NCBI GenBank assembly: GCA_025359245.1 | Contig: JANYGW010000144.1 | Location: 30,506 to 94,505, forward strand | Source of the DNA: Massilia sp. | GTDB lineage: Bacteria > Pseudomonadota > Gammaproteobacteria > Burkholderiales > Burkholderiaceae_D | DNA length: 64,000 nucleotides | Reading direction: 5' to 3' | Part shown: piece after piece, positions 19,885 to 28,574 of the stretch | Position numbering within the stretch: position 1 is the first letter of the stretch | How the letters are laid out: every line of letters begins with the position of its first letter | Made by a program: the position numbers and the translations under genes | Notes under the pieces: model-generated | Database searches by the model: none | The model's input: only the letters and a program-made list of their open reading frames with translations | Told to the model about the DNA's origin: nothing

Positions 19885-21666
19885 ATGCAGCCTAGCCTCC
19901 AGCGTCGCGTCTTTCTCCTGAGTGAATTGCTCGTCATCTGCGTACTTGCCACTGGCTGCGGAGGCGGCGGCGGGGAGGCCGCAACGCCATTGCCGGTGCC
20001 CATTCCGGTACCCATTCCCGTTCCGCTGCCACCGGTTCCGCCTCCGGTCGACGCGCCCATCGTCAGCTACACCGACATCGTCAGCGGGCCTTCGACCGGC
20101 GGAGAGGGCAATCGCGGCGCCTACCTGTCCATCTTCGGCAAGAATTTTGGCGCGGCCAGCGGCGTCGGGACCACCACCAAGGTGTTCATCGGCGGGACCG
20201 AAGTGGCCAGCTACCGCTTCATGGGCGCCAGCAAGGTCGATACGCTGGGCATGCAGCAGATTATCGTGCAGGTTGGCGCGCTGGGCGGCGCTGCGCAGGG
20301 AGTGGCATTACCGATCAAGGTGACGGTGGGCGCCGTCGCATCGAATGTCGACCTGACGTTCATGCCCAATCCGGGCCGCATCCTGTATGTGGACAACGTC
20401 GCCGGCGACGACAATACCGCGCTGCCGGGCGATATCAGCAAGCCGTATCGCCACGTCCAGACACCGGCGCTGTACACCGGCGGCGCGTGGCCGGTCGCGC
20501 GCGCCGGCGACATGATCGTCATGCGCGGCCACGGCAGCGCGCAGCCCTGGACCGACGTCGGTTTCGAGCATTACTTCATGCGCTTTCGCGACAAGTCGGG
20601 CAGCGCGCCGACGGGCGCCGCCGGCACCGGGGCCATCGTGGTGACCGGCTATCCGGGCGAGGACGTGTACATCCGCGGCACGGTCGCCAACGGCATGAGC
20701 GGTGGCTGCATTTCGGCGATCAATGGCCAGTCGTTTCCCGGCATGGGGCAGTGGGCGGTGGTGTCGAACCTGCGCATGGATTGCGAAGGCTACGACGGCC
20801 CGATCAGCCAGGAGATTTTCGGCCACAACTGGCGCGTCATCAACAACGATCTTGCCGCGTCGACCGCGCCGAGAACCGGCATCAATGTGCCGCGCATGGC
20901 CGGCATTACCGGCAACGGCAACAACGCGGTCTGGTATGGCAACCATATCCACGATATCCAGGGCAATGCCCAGGAATGCCACGGCATCTATATAGACGGC
21001 GATGGCAGCTACGAAATCGCGTACAACCATATCCACGATATCCGCGACGGCAATGGCTTCCAGGTCTACGTCAATGGCGGCAATGGCAGCGACGTGGCCA
21101 ATAACGTGAGCCTGCATCACAACCTGATACACGACGTGTCCAAGCATGGCATCAATATCGCAGACAATATGCAGAACGGGCTGCGGGTATGGAACAACAT
21201 CGTCTATAACGTGAAGCTTGCCGCGCTGCGCTTCAACACGAATATCCTGCATGATGCGCGAATCTTCAACAACACCTTCTACAACACCAATCAGGCGCTG
21301 CATCCATCGTACGGCGCGATTACCAATGACTGGAATTTACCGGTCGGCTCGCTCGATATCGAGAATAATATTTTCCATGTCGTCAGCGGCACGCCGTATA
21401 ACTCCGGGTCGAACGGGGTGCCGGCCAGTGCCGGAACGATCACGCATAATCTATGGTTCAACGGCGCGGGCAGCACGGCCTTCGACAGCGCTGCCGTGCC
21501 GGGTAATCCATTGTTCATTGCGGCCGGGTCAGACTTTCACCTGCAGGCGGGCAGTCCGGCGATTGGCGCCGGGGCGCGTGGAGCGGCGCTGACGGCGCTG
21601 GTGGGCAATGACTTCGATCTCAAGGTGCGCGGCGCCAGCATCGATCTTGGGGCTTTGCAGCACTAG
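19885..21666 (+). CDS. Lipoprotein with IPT/TIG-like and right-handed beta-helix domains
   Basis: A protein of about 593 residues. Lipoprotein signal with lipobox LATGC, followed by a GGGGG run and a proline linker of repeated PVPI units. A first beta domain (YTDIVSGPSTGGEGNRGAYLSIFGKNFG) has an IPT/TIG look. Residues from about 165 onward show parallel beta-helix repeats rich in Asn and His ladders (YGNHIHDIQGN, YNHIHDIRDGN, HHNLIHDVS, WNNIVYNV, FNNTFYNT), as in PbH1 polysaccharide lyases and adhesins. Probably a surface-anchored carbohydrate-binding or degrading protein. ATG at 19870 is an alternative start; no clear ribosome-binding site separates them. Confidence 0.82.
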   Translation: MQPSLQRRVFLLSELLVICVLATGCGGGGGEAATPLPVPIPVPIPVPLPPVPPPVDAPIVSYTDIVSGPSTGGEGNRGAYLSIFGKNFGAASGVGTTTKVFIGGTEVASYRFMGASKVDTLGMQQIIVQVGALGGAAQGVALPIKVTVGAVASNVDLTFMPNPGRILYVDNVAGDDNTALPGDISKPYRHVQTPALYTGGAWPVARAGDMIVMRGHGSAQPWTDVGFEHYFMRFRDKSGSAPTGAAGTGAIVVTGYPGEDVYIRGTVANGMSGGCISAINGQSFPGMGQWAVVSNLRMDCEGYDGPISQEIFGHNWRVINNDLAASTAPRTGINVPRMAGITGNGNNAVWYGNHIHDIQGNAQECHGIYIDGDGSYEIAYNHIHDIRDGNGFQVYVNGGNGSDVANNVSLHHNLIHDVSKHGINIADNMQNGLRVWNNIVYNVKLAALRFNTNILHDARIFNNTFYNTNQALHPSYGAITNDWNLPVGSLDIENNIFHVVSGTPYNSGSNGVPASAGTITHNLWFNGAGSTAFDSAAVPGNPLFIAAGSDFHLQAGSPAIGAGARGAALTALVGNDFDLKVRGASIDLGALQH

Positions 21667-21692
21667 CACTGGAAGTGCGTTGAAGCCAAGTC

Positions 21693-22166
21693 TCAGGCTG
21701 CGACATGTTTTTGCATGAACACGCTCAGTGGGTCATCCGTGTAATCGCCAAATGGTCCCCGGCGCTCGTAGCCGGCTGAGGCGTACAAGGCCAGCGCATC
21801 AGGCTGGTGCGGTCCGGTCTCGAGCCTGAACAAGGTGCAGTGCGAGCCGATTGCCCGTGCCTCGAGCAGCGCCAGGAGTTTTCTTGCGACGCCTTGGCCA
21901 CGACCGCGGGGATGGACGTAGATGCGTTTGATTTCACCGAATTCAGGGTAGAGGACGATCGCCCCGCAGGCGATTGCCTGGCCCGTCCATTCCCTCGCAA
22001 CTGCGAACAGGACATTGGGCTCCTTCAATGATTCCAGGTCGAGGGAGTGCCGGCTCTCTGGCGGGTAGAGCGTGTCCTGGTAAGCGTCCAGCTCGGCAAT
22101 GAGGGCGATCACGTCAGGCTGGTCTGGCGATTCGAAGTCGATCGTCATGGCGGCAGTAGAAATCAT
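21693..22166 (-). CDS. GNAT family N-acetyltransferase
   Basis: A 157-residue GNAT. The acetyl-CoA pyrophosphate loop is visible in IYVHPRGRGQGVARKLL (R/Q-x-x-G-x-A), and the C-terminal ALALYASAGYERRGPFGDY is typical of small-molecule acetyltransferases. AAGGAC precedes the ATG with suitable spacing. It lies 47 bp downstream of the XRE-cupin regulator on the same strand and is probably in its transcript. Acceptor unknown. Confidence 0.9.
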   Translation of the reverse strand: MISTAAMTIDFESPDQPDVIALIAELDAYQDTLYPPESRHSLDLESLKEPNVLFAVAREWTGQAIACGAIVLYPEFGEIKRIYVHPRGRGQGVARKLLALLEARAIGSHCTLFRLETGPHQPDALALYASAGYERRGPFGDYTDDPLSVFMQKHVAA

Positions 22167-22213
22167 CTGATGTCCTTACTTGGAGGTTCTCGAGGTCGGG
22201 TAGCCAAGCGCAG

Positions 22214-22810
22214 TTACGCGAGCTCATTTCTTCGGATTGGTTTAATTGGTGGCGTCGCCAGGGCGACAAGATAATGCGCAGCTGATTGCATAGGATTGAA
22301 ATAAACGAGTGGCTGATCCAATGGCATGCCAAGACAATCACCCGCCACCAGGCGCCAGTGCTGGTCGCCGACACTGATTTCCATGACACCGTCGATCATC
22401 CAGATCTGCTGATTGAGGTCGGCGTTGCGCGCGACGGCATCGTAGACAACGCGTTGGCCGGGCGGGAAGGTGACCTCGACGAGTTGTATCGACGACGGCG
22501 CTGCAGGGGACAGGCTGCGCCGCAAATAGCCTGACGCGGGATCGGTCCACGCGAGTTGCTCGGTTTTGCGAGCAACTGGCGACGGCGCGGCGGCCGGCGC
22601 ACTCCCGTCTTCAAACAGCGAGGAAAGCGTCACGCCAAGGGCTGCGGCGAGTTTGTCGAGCACGGTGGCCGATGCGCTGCTCTGGCCGCGTTCTATCAGC
22701 GATATATTGGAGCGGCTCACACCGCTGAGCGATGCCAATGCGTCCAGCGAGAGTTTCTGTGTTTCGCGAAGCGCGTTGATGCGGCGGGCGATGATTTGGT
22801 TGATATCCAT
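22214..22810 (-). CDS. XRE family regulator with C-terminal cupin domain
   Basis: A 198-residue repressor. The N-terminal helix-turn-helix (LSLDALASLSGVSRSNISLI) is at about residues 15-60, and the C-terminal cupin-like sensor (FPPGQRVVYDAVARNADLNQ, QIWMIDGVMEISVGDQHWRL) at about 100-195. The ATG at 22810 is preferred over a longer frame because a perfect TATAAT on the minus strand (plus-strand 22817-22822) lies only 6 nt upstream, so longer forms could not be transcribed and the mRNA may be leaderless. It is followed by a GNAT gene. Confidence 0.9.
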   Translation of the reverse strand: MDINQIIARRINALRETQKLSLDALASLSGVSRSNISLIERGQSSASATVLDKLAAALGVTLSSLFEDGSAPAAAPSPVARKTEQLAWTDPASGYLRRSLSPAAPSSIQLVEVTFPPGQRVVYDAVARNADLNQQIWMIDGVMEISVGDQHWRLVAGDCLGMPLDQPLVYFNPMQSAAHYLVALATPPIKPIRRNELA

Positions 22811-22816
22811 GTTTTT

Positions 22817-22844
22817 ATTATACTGGAAATATATGTCTAGTATA
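22817..22844 (-). promoter_or_regulatory. Promoter -10 and palindrome upstream of the XRE gene
   Basis: A minus-strand TATAAT lies at 22817-22822. An inverted repeat TATACT (22819-22824) / AGTATA (22839-22844) overlaps it. Position suggests autoregulation by the XRE-cupin protein. No -35 hexamer at ideal spacing is obvious. Confidence 0.45.
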
Positions 22845-22860
22845 CTACCGATCATGTTTC

Positions 22861-23010
22861 CCTGCAGTCCCTGACCCCCGACCCGAGGCCGTGCCGCTGC
22901 GGGCAGCGAGCAACTGGATGGCGCAGTACTACATTTTCTGGGAAGATCGCCTGGATCGCCTCGAAAATGACCTGCTCACCATCCAAGCCAAGGAGAACCC
23001 GTATGACTAG
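22861..23010 (+). pseudogene. 3' remnant of an ArsR-type regulator gene
   Basis: The frame ending at TAG 23008-23010 reads PEAVPLRAASNWMAQYYIFW then EDRLDRLENDLLTIQAKENP. This matches the conserved C-terminal tail of ArsR regulators paired with SRPBCC/AHSA1 genes (W...Y..FWE.RLDRL). No helix-turn-helix precedes it; the sequence runs into the XRE promoter region, so about 70 N-terminal codons are missing. The stop overlaps the SRPBCC start region as in intact pairs. Family assignment is by motif memory. Confidence 0.6.
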
Positions 23011-23506
23011 CCCTGACAGCAACGCCGATTTTGTCATCACCCGCACCTTCAACGCGCCGTGCGAGCTGGTCTACGACAGCATGACCGAGACCGCCCACCT
23101 GCAAAAATGGTGGGGGCCGCAAGGCTGCACGATCGAGGTGATCAAGAACGAGGCGCGCGCCGGCGGCGTGTTCCACTATTGCATGCGCTTCGGCCCTGGC
23201 ATCGACATGTACGGCAAATTCGAGTACCTCGAACTGGTGCGACCGGAACGCATCGTCTTCATCAATGGTTTCGCCGACGCCGAAGGCAACCGGATCCGCT
23301 ATGCGATGAGTCCGACCTGGCCGATCGAGGTGCGCAACACCACCACGCTGGTCGAGCACGAGGGCAGGACCACGATGACGCTGCGTTCGACGCCGCTGAA
23401 CGCCGACCAGATCGAGATCGAGACTTTCGTGGCCGGCCATGCGTCGATGGAACAGGGCTTCGGCGGCATGTACGACGTGTACGAACAATACCTTGCGACG
23501 CTGTGA
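23003..23506 (+). CDS. SRPBCC / AHSA1 domain protein
   Basis: A 167-residue START-like hydrophobic-ligand-binding protein (activator of Hsp90 ATPase homologue 1 type). Typical sequence: FVITRTFNAPCELVYDSMTE, HLQKWWGPQG and GGVFHYCMRFGPG at the N-terminal half and ASMEQGFGGMYDVYEQYLA at the end. AAGGAG precedes the ATG. In many genomes these genes form a pair with an ArsR regulator; here only the tail of such a regulator remains, so this gene has probably lost its specific control. Confidence 0.9.
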   Translation: MTSPDSNADFVITRTFNAPCELVYDSMTETAHLQKWWGPQGCTIEVIKNEARAGGVFHYCMRFGPGIDMYGKFEYLELVRPERIVFINGFADAEGNRIRYAMSPTWPIEVRNTTTLVEHEGRTTMTLRSTPLNADQIEIETFVAGHASMEQGFGGMYDVYEQYLATL

Positions 23507-23597
23507 GCGGACGCGCCATGGTTGAAGATATGCAATTTGTGTTGACATAACAGATCTGCAGTATCAAAGTGGTCATCTCGTCTCCACTTGGCAGGCC

Positions 23598-26500
23598 ATG
23601 GAAAACGATCGAACCGGCGCCGCAGTCGCTGTCCGCTGCCTGCGCACACTGATTGCGTTCGCCGGCCTGCTGATGTGCGCGTGGGTCGCGGCGGCGCCGG
23701 CGCCGGCGCTGCGCTTCAAGCGGATCGCCGCGCTGGCCACCGACGACCTGTCGGTGCTGGCCACGCTGCAGGACCGGCAAGGCTTCATCTGGATCGCGAG
23801 CCTGAACGGCGGGCTGTATCGCTACGACGGCTACCAGGCGGTCCGCTACGTCAACGACCCGCTCGACAAGACCAGCCTGCCGAGCGACCGTACCACCGCG
23901 CTGTTCGAAGACAAACTGGGATGGATCTGGGTCGCCACGCGCGACGGGCTGGCGCGCTTCAATCCGGGCGACGGTACCTTTACCCGCTACCTGGCCCTGC
24001 CGGCGCCGGGCAGCCCGCGCACCATCAAGAACATCATCTCCGATGGCGCCGACGGCATGTGGCTGGCCACTTGGGCCGGTTTGCAGCACTTCGATCCGGC
24101 CAGCGGCGCGCTGCGCCAGTATCGCCACGACAATGCCGTCCCCGGCAGCGTCGCTTCCAACAACCTCGATGCGCTCGCACTCGACGCCAGGGGCGGGCTG
24201 TGGATGGGAACCTGGCCGGCCGGCCTCGATTACCTCGCGCCCGGCGCCAGCACCTTTGAACATTTCAGGGTCGACTCGGCGCAGGCGCCCAATCCGGAGC
24301 TGAACATCGTCTATTCGCTGCACATGGACGACCAGAACCGGCTGTGGATCGGCACCGGTCGCGGCGCCTGGCGCTGGAGCGAAGGCACGCCATGGAGCGC
24401 ACGCGCGCCGGTGGCCTCGCCCAAGCACCGCATCAACCGCTTCTACGCCGATCGGCATGGCGCGCTGTGGGCCGGCACCATGGGCGGCGGCCTGGTGCGC
24501 TGGAACGACGGCAACGACGAGCCGGAAGTATTCCGCTTCAATCCGATGGACCCCTACAGCCTGCCGACGGCAAGCATCGCTTCGGCGCTGCGCGACCGCG
24601 CCGGCAACCTGTGGGTGGGCACGTTCAACAACGGCGTAAGCGTCGCCAACATGGGCTCGCGCGGCTTTGCGCGCCTGATCCCGCCGGCGGCCGATCCGTC
24701 CGCGCCGGAACAGAACAACACCATCCAGGCCATCGCCGCCGCACCGCAGGCGCGCATCTGGCTGGGCGGCTTGAACGGCGTGTCGCTATTCAATCCGGCC
24801 ACCGGACGGGTCGAGCGCGAATACCGCGCATCGAAGGAGCGTCCGGGCGCGCTGGCGTCGGATACCATCTACTGCCTGTACCAGCAGGCCGGCGGCCCGC
24901 TATGGGTGGGCACGCCGCGCGGGCTGCACCGGCTGGACCGGGCAGACGGCATTTTCACGCGCACCGAATTTTCCGGCAAGGCGGGCAATTTCATCAACAC
25001 GATCGTGCCCGGCTCGAACGGCATGCTGTGGATCGGCACCGGCGCTGGGGTCGTACATTTCAATCCGCGCGACGGGAACCGCGTCGTGTACGCGGCCGAC
25101 GCGGGCGATCCTGGCCAGCAGCGCGGGCCCGGCAGCGCAACGACGATCCTGGAAGACCGGCTGGGACGGGTCTGGATGGGATCGGAGTCCAGCAGCGGCC
25201 TGGACATGCTCGATCTGCACAACGGCTTGTTCCGCCATTTCCAGCGCGGCGAACGCAATTCGCCAGGGCTGTCGGACGACAGCATCGCCTCCCTGCACGA
25301 GGACGCGCTGGGACGGATCTGGGCCGGCACCGGGGCCGGCCTGAGCGAAATCGTGACCGCGGCTGACGGCAGCATCCGTTTCCGGCTCGAGCCGTCCACC
25401 GCGGGGCGGGGCAGGGTGTTCGCCATCCGCAGTGAGCCCGACGGAAAAATCTGGATCAGCACCACCGCCGCGCTGCTCAAGTTCGATCCGGTGGCGGGCA
25501 AGGCCGAACAGTACAGCGCGACCGACGGCGCCATGGACAGCTACCGCGTCGGCGCGGCCTTCCTCGGGCCGGACGGCCTGCTGTATTTCGGCGGATCGGC
25601 CGGCATCACCAGCGTCAAGCCGTCGCTGGTGGGATACGATTCGATCGCGCCCCAGGTCGCGATCACCGACATCACGGTCAGCAACCGCTCGCTGGCGCGC
25701 GGCGCGCACCCGGCCGGCGTGCGCCTCGACGGCGCCGTCACCCGGGCGCGCGCGCTCGAGCTGCCGCCCGAGCAGCCGGTGTTCGCCATCGAATTCGCCG
25801 CGCTGCACTTTACCGACCCTGGCCTTAACCGCTATGCCTACCAGCTGGTCGGCTTCGACCCCGACTGGGTCATGGCCGACGCCGCGCACCGCAGCGCGAC
25901 CTACACCAACCTCAATCCCGGCGACTACGTATTCAAGGTGAAGGCGGCGAACAACCGCGGCCTGTGGAACGAAGAGCCGACCACGCTCGCCATCACCATC
26001 CTGCCGCCGTACTGGGGGACCTGGTGGTTCCGGATCCTGATCGCGGCGCTGGCGGCGACGCTGCTGGCTGCAGCCTATCGTTTGCGGGTGCGCAGCCTGA
26101 CCCGCAGCAAACGGCTGCTCGAAGAACTGGTGGGCGAGCGCACGCTCGAACTGGCCGACAGCAACGCCAAGTTGGCGGCGCTGTCGATGACCGATGGGCT
26201 GACCGGCGTGATCAACCGGCGCGGCTTCGATGCCGCGCTGGCCGAAGAGTGGGCGCGCGCCTCGCGCACGGGCGAGCCGCTGGCGCTGGCGCTGCTCGAC
26301 GTCGATCACTTCAAGCTGTACAACGACCACTATGGACACCAGGCCGGCGACCAGTGCCTGCGCGCCGTGGCGCAGGTGATTGCGGCGCATGCGCGGCGGC
26401 CGGGCGACATGGCGGCGCGCTATGGCGGAGAAGAGTTCGTGCTGCTCGCGCCGCTCAGTTACGAACCGCACGCGCTGGAGATGGCGCAGGAAATTTGCGG

Positions 26501-26735
26501 CGCCGTGGCCGCGCTGGCGCTGCCGCACGCGATGTCGGCGTTCGGCCATGTGACGGTAAGCATCGGCGTGGCGGCCCTGGTCCCGAACGGGAGCGACAGC
26601 GCCGACGCGCTGGTCTGGAAGGCAGACCAGGCGCTGTACCGCGCCAAGCAGGAGGGCCGCAACCGCGCCGTGATGTCGGGCGCGGCGCATGCCGGAGCCG
26701 GAGCGCGGCCCTTGTCGGGCTATAGCGCCGGGTAG
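23598..26735 (+). CDS. Periplasmic beta-propeller sensor diguanylate cyclase (Reg_prop-Y_Y_Y-GGDEF)
   Basis: A 1045-residue one-piece c-di-GMP synthase. Signal segment (IAFAGLLMCAWVAAAPAPA), then about 12 two-component-regulator propeller repeats (LWIGT.GGL.R... ) forming two beta-propellers in residues 35-690, a Y_Y_Y domain (about 720-800, ending NRGLWNEEPTTLAITILPP), one transmembrane helix (WWFRILIAALAATLLAAAY), a short coiled coil and GGDEF with active motif GGEEF at 943-947. It should sense a periplasmic ligand, possibly a glycan, and raise c-di-GMP. The 3' end overlaps the convergent alkene reductase gene by 16 bp. Confidence 0.95.
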   Translation: MENDRTGAAVAVRCLRTLIAFAGLLMCAWVAAAPAPALRFKRIAALATDDLSVLATLQDRQGFIWIASLNGGLYRYDGYQAVRYVNDPLDKTSLPSDRTTALFEDKLGWIWVATRDGLARFNPGDGTFTRYLALPAPGSPRTIKNIISDGADGMWLATWAGLQHFDPASGALRQYRHDNAVPGSVASNNLDALALDARGGLWMGTWPAGLDYLAPGASTFEHFRVDSAQAPNPELNIVYSLHMDDQNRLWIGTGRGAWRWSEGTPWSARAPVASPKHRINRFYADRHGALWAGTMGGGLVRWNDGNDEPEVFRFNPMDPYSLPTASIASALRDRAGNLWVGTFNNGVSVANMGSRGFARLIPPAADPSAPEQNNTIQAIAAAPQARIWLGGLNGVSLFNPATGRVEREYRASKERPGALASDTIYCLYQQAGGPLWVGTPRGLHRLDRADGIFTRTEFSGKAGNFINTIVPGSNGMLWIGTGAGVVHFNPRDGNRVVYAADAGDPGQQRGPGSATTILEDRLGRVWMGSESSSGLDMLDLHNGLFRHFQRGERNSPGLSDDSIASLHEDALGRIWAGTGAGLSEIVTAADGSIRFRLEPSTAGRGRVFAIRSEPDGKIWISTTAALLKFDPVAGKAEQYSATDGAMDSYRVGAAFLGPDGLLYFGGSAGITSVKPSLVGYDSIAPQVAITDITVSNRSLARGAHPAGVRLDGAVTRARALELPPEQPVFAIEFAALHFTDPGLNRYAYQLVGFDPDWVMADAAHRSATYTNLNPGDYVFKVKAANNRGLWNEEPTTLAITILPPYWGTWWFRILIAALAATLLAAAYRLRVRSLTRSKRLLEELVGERTLELADSNAKLAALSMTDGLTGVINRRGFDAALAEEWARASRTGEPLALALLDVDHFKLYNDHYGHQAGDQCLRAVAQVIAAHARRPGDMAARYGGEEFVLLAPLSYEPHALEMAQEICGAVAALALPHAMSAFGHVTVSIGVAALVPNGSDSADALVWKADQALYRAKQEGRNRAVMSGAAHAGAGARPLSGYSAG

Positions 26736-27772
26736 TCGGTATAGCCTTCGGCGCCTGGATGGTAGAAGCGGTCGGCGCGCACCTCGTTGAGCGGCGCGTC
26801 GGTCTGCAGGCGGCGCGGCAGGTCGGGGTTCGCAATGAACCATTTGCCGAACGCGACGGCATCGGCTTCGCCCGACAGCACCAGCGCCTCGGCGCTCTCC
26901 TTGGTCAGCCGTTCATTGGCGATGTAGACGCCGCCGAATTGCTGCTTCAGGTAGGGGCCCAGGCGGTCTTCGCCGATGCCCTCGCGTGCGCAGATGAAGG
27001 CGATGCCGCGCTTGCCCAGTTCGCGCGCCACGTAGCCGAAGGTGGCCTTCGGATCGGAGTCGCCCATGTCGTGCGAATCGCGGCGCGGCGCCAGGTGCAT
27101 GCCGACCCGGCCGGCGCCCCACACGGCGATGCAGGCATCGGTCACTTCCAGCATCAGGCGCGCGCGGTTTTCGATCGACCCGCCATAGATGTCGGTGCGA
27201 TGGTTGCTGCCGTCCTGGAGGAACTGGTCGAGCAGGTAGCCGTTGGCGCCGTGGATTTCGACGCCATCGAAGCCGGCCAGTTTGGCGTTCTCGGCACCCT
27301 TGCGGAAGGCCGCCACCACGCCCGGAATCTCGTCGGTGGCGAGCGCGCGCGGCAGCGGATAATCGCGCAGCGGACGCAGGATGCTGACGTGGCCGCGGGC
27401 GGCCAGCGCGCTTGGCGCCACGGGCGCGGCGCCGTCGAGGAACTCGGGGTCCGAAATGCGGCCCACGTGCCACAGCTGCAGGAAAATCCGCCCGCCCGCC
27501 TGGTGCACGGCGTCGGTCACCAGCTTCCAGCCGGCCACCTGCTCGTCGGACCAGATGCCGGGGGTGTCGGCGTAGCCCACGCCCTGCGGCGTGACGGCGG
27601 TCGCCTCGCTCAGGATCAGGCCGGCCGAAGCGCGCTGCACATAATACTGGGCCATCAGCGCATTGGGCACGCGCGCGCCGCCGATGGCGCGGGCGCGGGT
27701 CAGCGGCGCCATGATGATACGGTTCGGCAGGTCCAGCGCGCCGACGGTGATCGGATCGAATAAAGTGCTCAT
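26720..27772 (-). CDS. Alkene reductase (Old Yellow Enzyme family)
   Basis: A 350-residue FMN-dependent ene-reductase (NemA / xenobiotic reductase type). The N-terminal MAPLTRARA, the substrate-binding HGAN in GVEIHGANGYLLDQF, the TDIYGGSIENRAR signature, and AFGKWFIANPDLPRRL near the C-terminus are all present. It reduces alpha,beta-unsaturated carbonyls, nitro esters or maleimides with NADPH. An ArsR-type regulator gene lies 8 bp upstream on the same strand, so electrophile-responsive control by that regulator is likely. Confidence 0.95.
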   Translation of the reverse strand: MSTLFDPITVGALDLPNRIIMAPLTRARAIGGARVPNALMAQYYVQRASAGLILSEATAVTPQGVGYADTPGIWSDEQVAGWKLVTDAVHQAGGRIFLQLWHVGRISDPEFLDGAAPVAPSALAARGHVSILRPLRDYPLPRALATDEIPGVVAAFRKGAENAKLAGFDGVEIHGANGYLLDQFLQDGSNHRTDIYGGSIENRARLMLEVTDACIAVWGAGRVGMHLAPRRDSHDMGDSDPKATFGYVARELGKRGIAFICAREGIGEDRLGPYLKQQFGGVYIANERLTKESAEALVLSGEADAVAFGKWFIANPDLPRRLQTDAPLNEVRADRFYHPGAEGYTDYPAL

Positions 27773-27780
27773 GCTTGCTC

Positions 27781-28077
27781 CTAAAGTCCCTGGTTCATAT
27801 GCTCGAGGAAAGCCTGGATGGTGTCCTCGTTACGTTTGTAATAGATCCATTGCCCGACCCGGTGCGAGCAAACGAGGCCGGCGCGCTGCAGCGTCGCCAG
27901 GTGGGCCGACACGGTCGACTGCGACAGCCCGGTGCGCGCATCGATCAGGCCCGCGCACACGCCCAGTTCGAGGGGATGTTGCTGGTGCGCGAAATGCGCA
28001 TGCGGATCCTTCAACCACTGCAGGATGTCGCGGCGGACCGGGTTGGCCAAAGCCTTGTGAATGGCATCGATGTGCAT
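27781..28077 (-). CDS. ArsR family winged-helix regulator
   Basis: A 98-residue repressor: IDAIHKALANPVRRDILQWL at the start, helix-turn-helix GLSQSTVSAHLATLQRAGLV, and wing SHRVGQWIYYKRNED. It has a single Cys at the CAGL segment and lacks the paired metal-binding Cys of ArsR/SmtB, so it may instead be a thiol or redox sensor. First gene of an operon with the Old Yellow Enzyme. Two operator-like repeats lie directly upstream of its start. Confidence 0.93.
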   Translation of the reverse strand: MHIDAIHKALANPVRRDILQWLKDPHAHFAHQQHPLELGVCAGLIDARTGLSQSTVSAHLATLQRAGLVCSHRVGQWIYYKRNEDTIQAFLEHMNQGL

Positions 28078-28117
28078 ATATCGGGCTTCTACGAATCTAA
28101 TATCGCAATTCTACGAT
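28078..28117 (-). promoter_or_regulatory. Two tandem operator-like repeats upstream of the ArsR/alkene reductase operon
   Basis: On the plus strand ATATCG-N3-TTCTACGA occurs at 28078-28094 and again at 28100-28116, 22 bp apart, which is two helical turns. Fourteen positions are identical. The downstream copy also forms an inverted repeat ATATCG/CGATAT. This is the expected arrangement for cooperative binding of two ArsR dimers. Confidence 0.55.
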
Positions 28118-28123
28118 ATAACC

Positions 28124-28143
28124 AAAAAACCTGCTGGAGCAGG
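28124..28143 (-). terminator. Intrinsic terminator after the DUF1304 gene
   Basis: Read on the minus strand, CCTGC-TCCA-GCAGG is followed directly by TTTTTT. The stem is short (5 bp) but the U-run is perfect. It separates the DUF1304 gene from the ArsR operator region immediately downstream. Confidence 0.65.
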
Positions 28144-28169
28144 GCTAAAACGTGCGGGGGCAAGCGGAT

Positions 28170-28529
28170 TCAGACGAGGTGGACCAGGATCAGGGCGAGT
28201 ACGGCCGGGACGGTCTGGATAAACAAGATCGCGGGCTTGACGGTCAGGGCGCCCCAGATGCCGGCCACGGCCACGCAACCGAGTCCATAGATCGCGAAAT
28301 AGAAGGCTACAGCGGGGTGCGGATGGAACAGGCTGATGCCCAGCGCGACGGCCAGGAAGCCGTTGTAGCAGCCCTGGTTCGACATGGCCGGTGCCATGAT
28401 CTCGGCCTTCTCAGCGCTCAGGCCGAACACGCGCCGGCCGCGCGTTTTGAATAGCACCGTTTCGAGCAGCAGGAAGTAGACATGCAACAGCAGGATCAAT
28501 CCGATCAGGACTTTTGCGGCGATGGCCAT
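28170..28529 (-). CDS. DUF1304 family membrane protein
   Basis: A 119-residue protein with four hydrophobic helices and the DUF1304 signature (VLIGLILLLHVYFLLLETVL, MSNQGCYNGFLAVALG, FAIYGLGCVAVAGIWGAL). Members are small inner-membrane proteins of unknown role. It is a single gene here, with its own intrinsic terminator before the next operon. Confidence 0.9.
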   Translation of the reverse strand: MAIAAKVLIGLILLLHVYFLLLETVLFKTRGRRVFGLSAEKAEIMAPAMSNQGCYNGFLAVALGISLFHPHPAVAFYFAIYGLGCVAVAGIWGALTVKPAILFIQTVPAVLALILVHLV

Positions 28530-28574
28530 GGGATTCCCTTCATGTGGATGAAGGCATAGTGTACCTGTGCGCGC

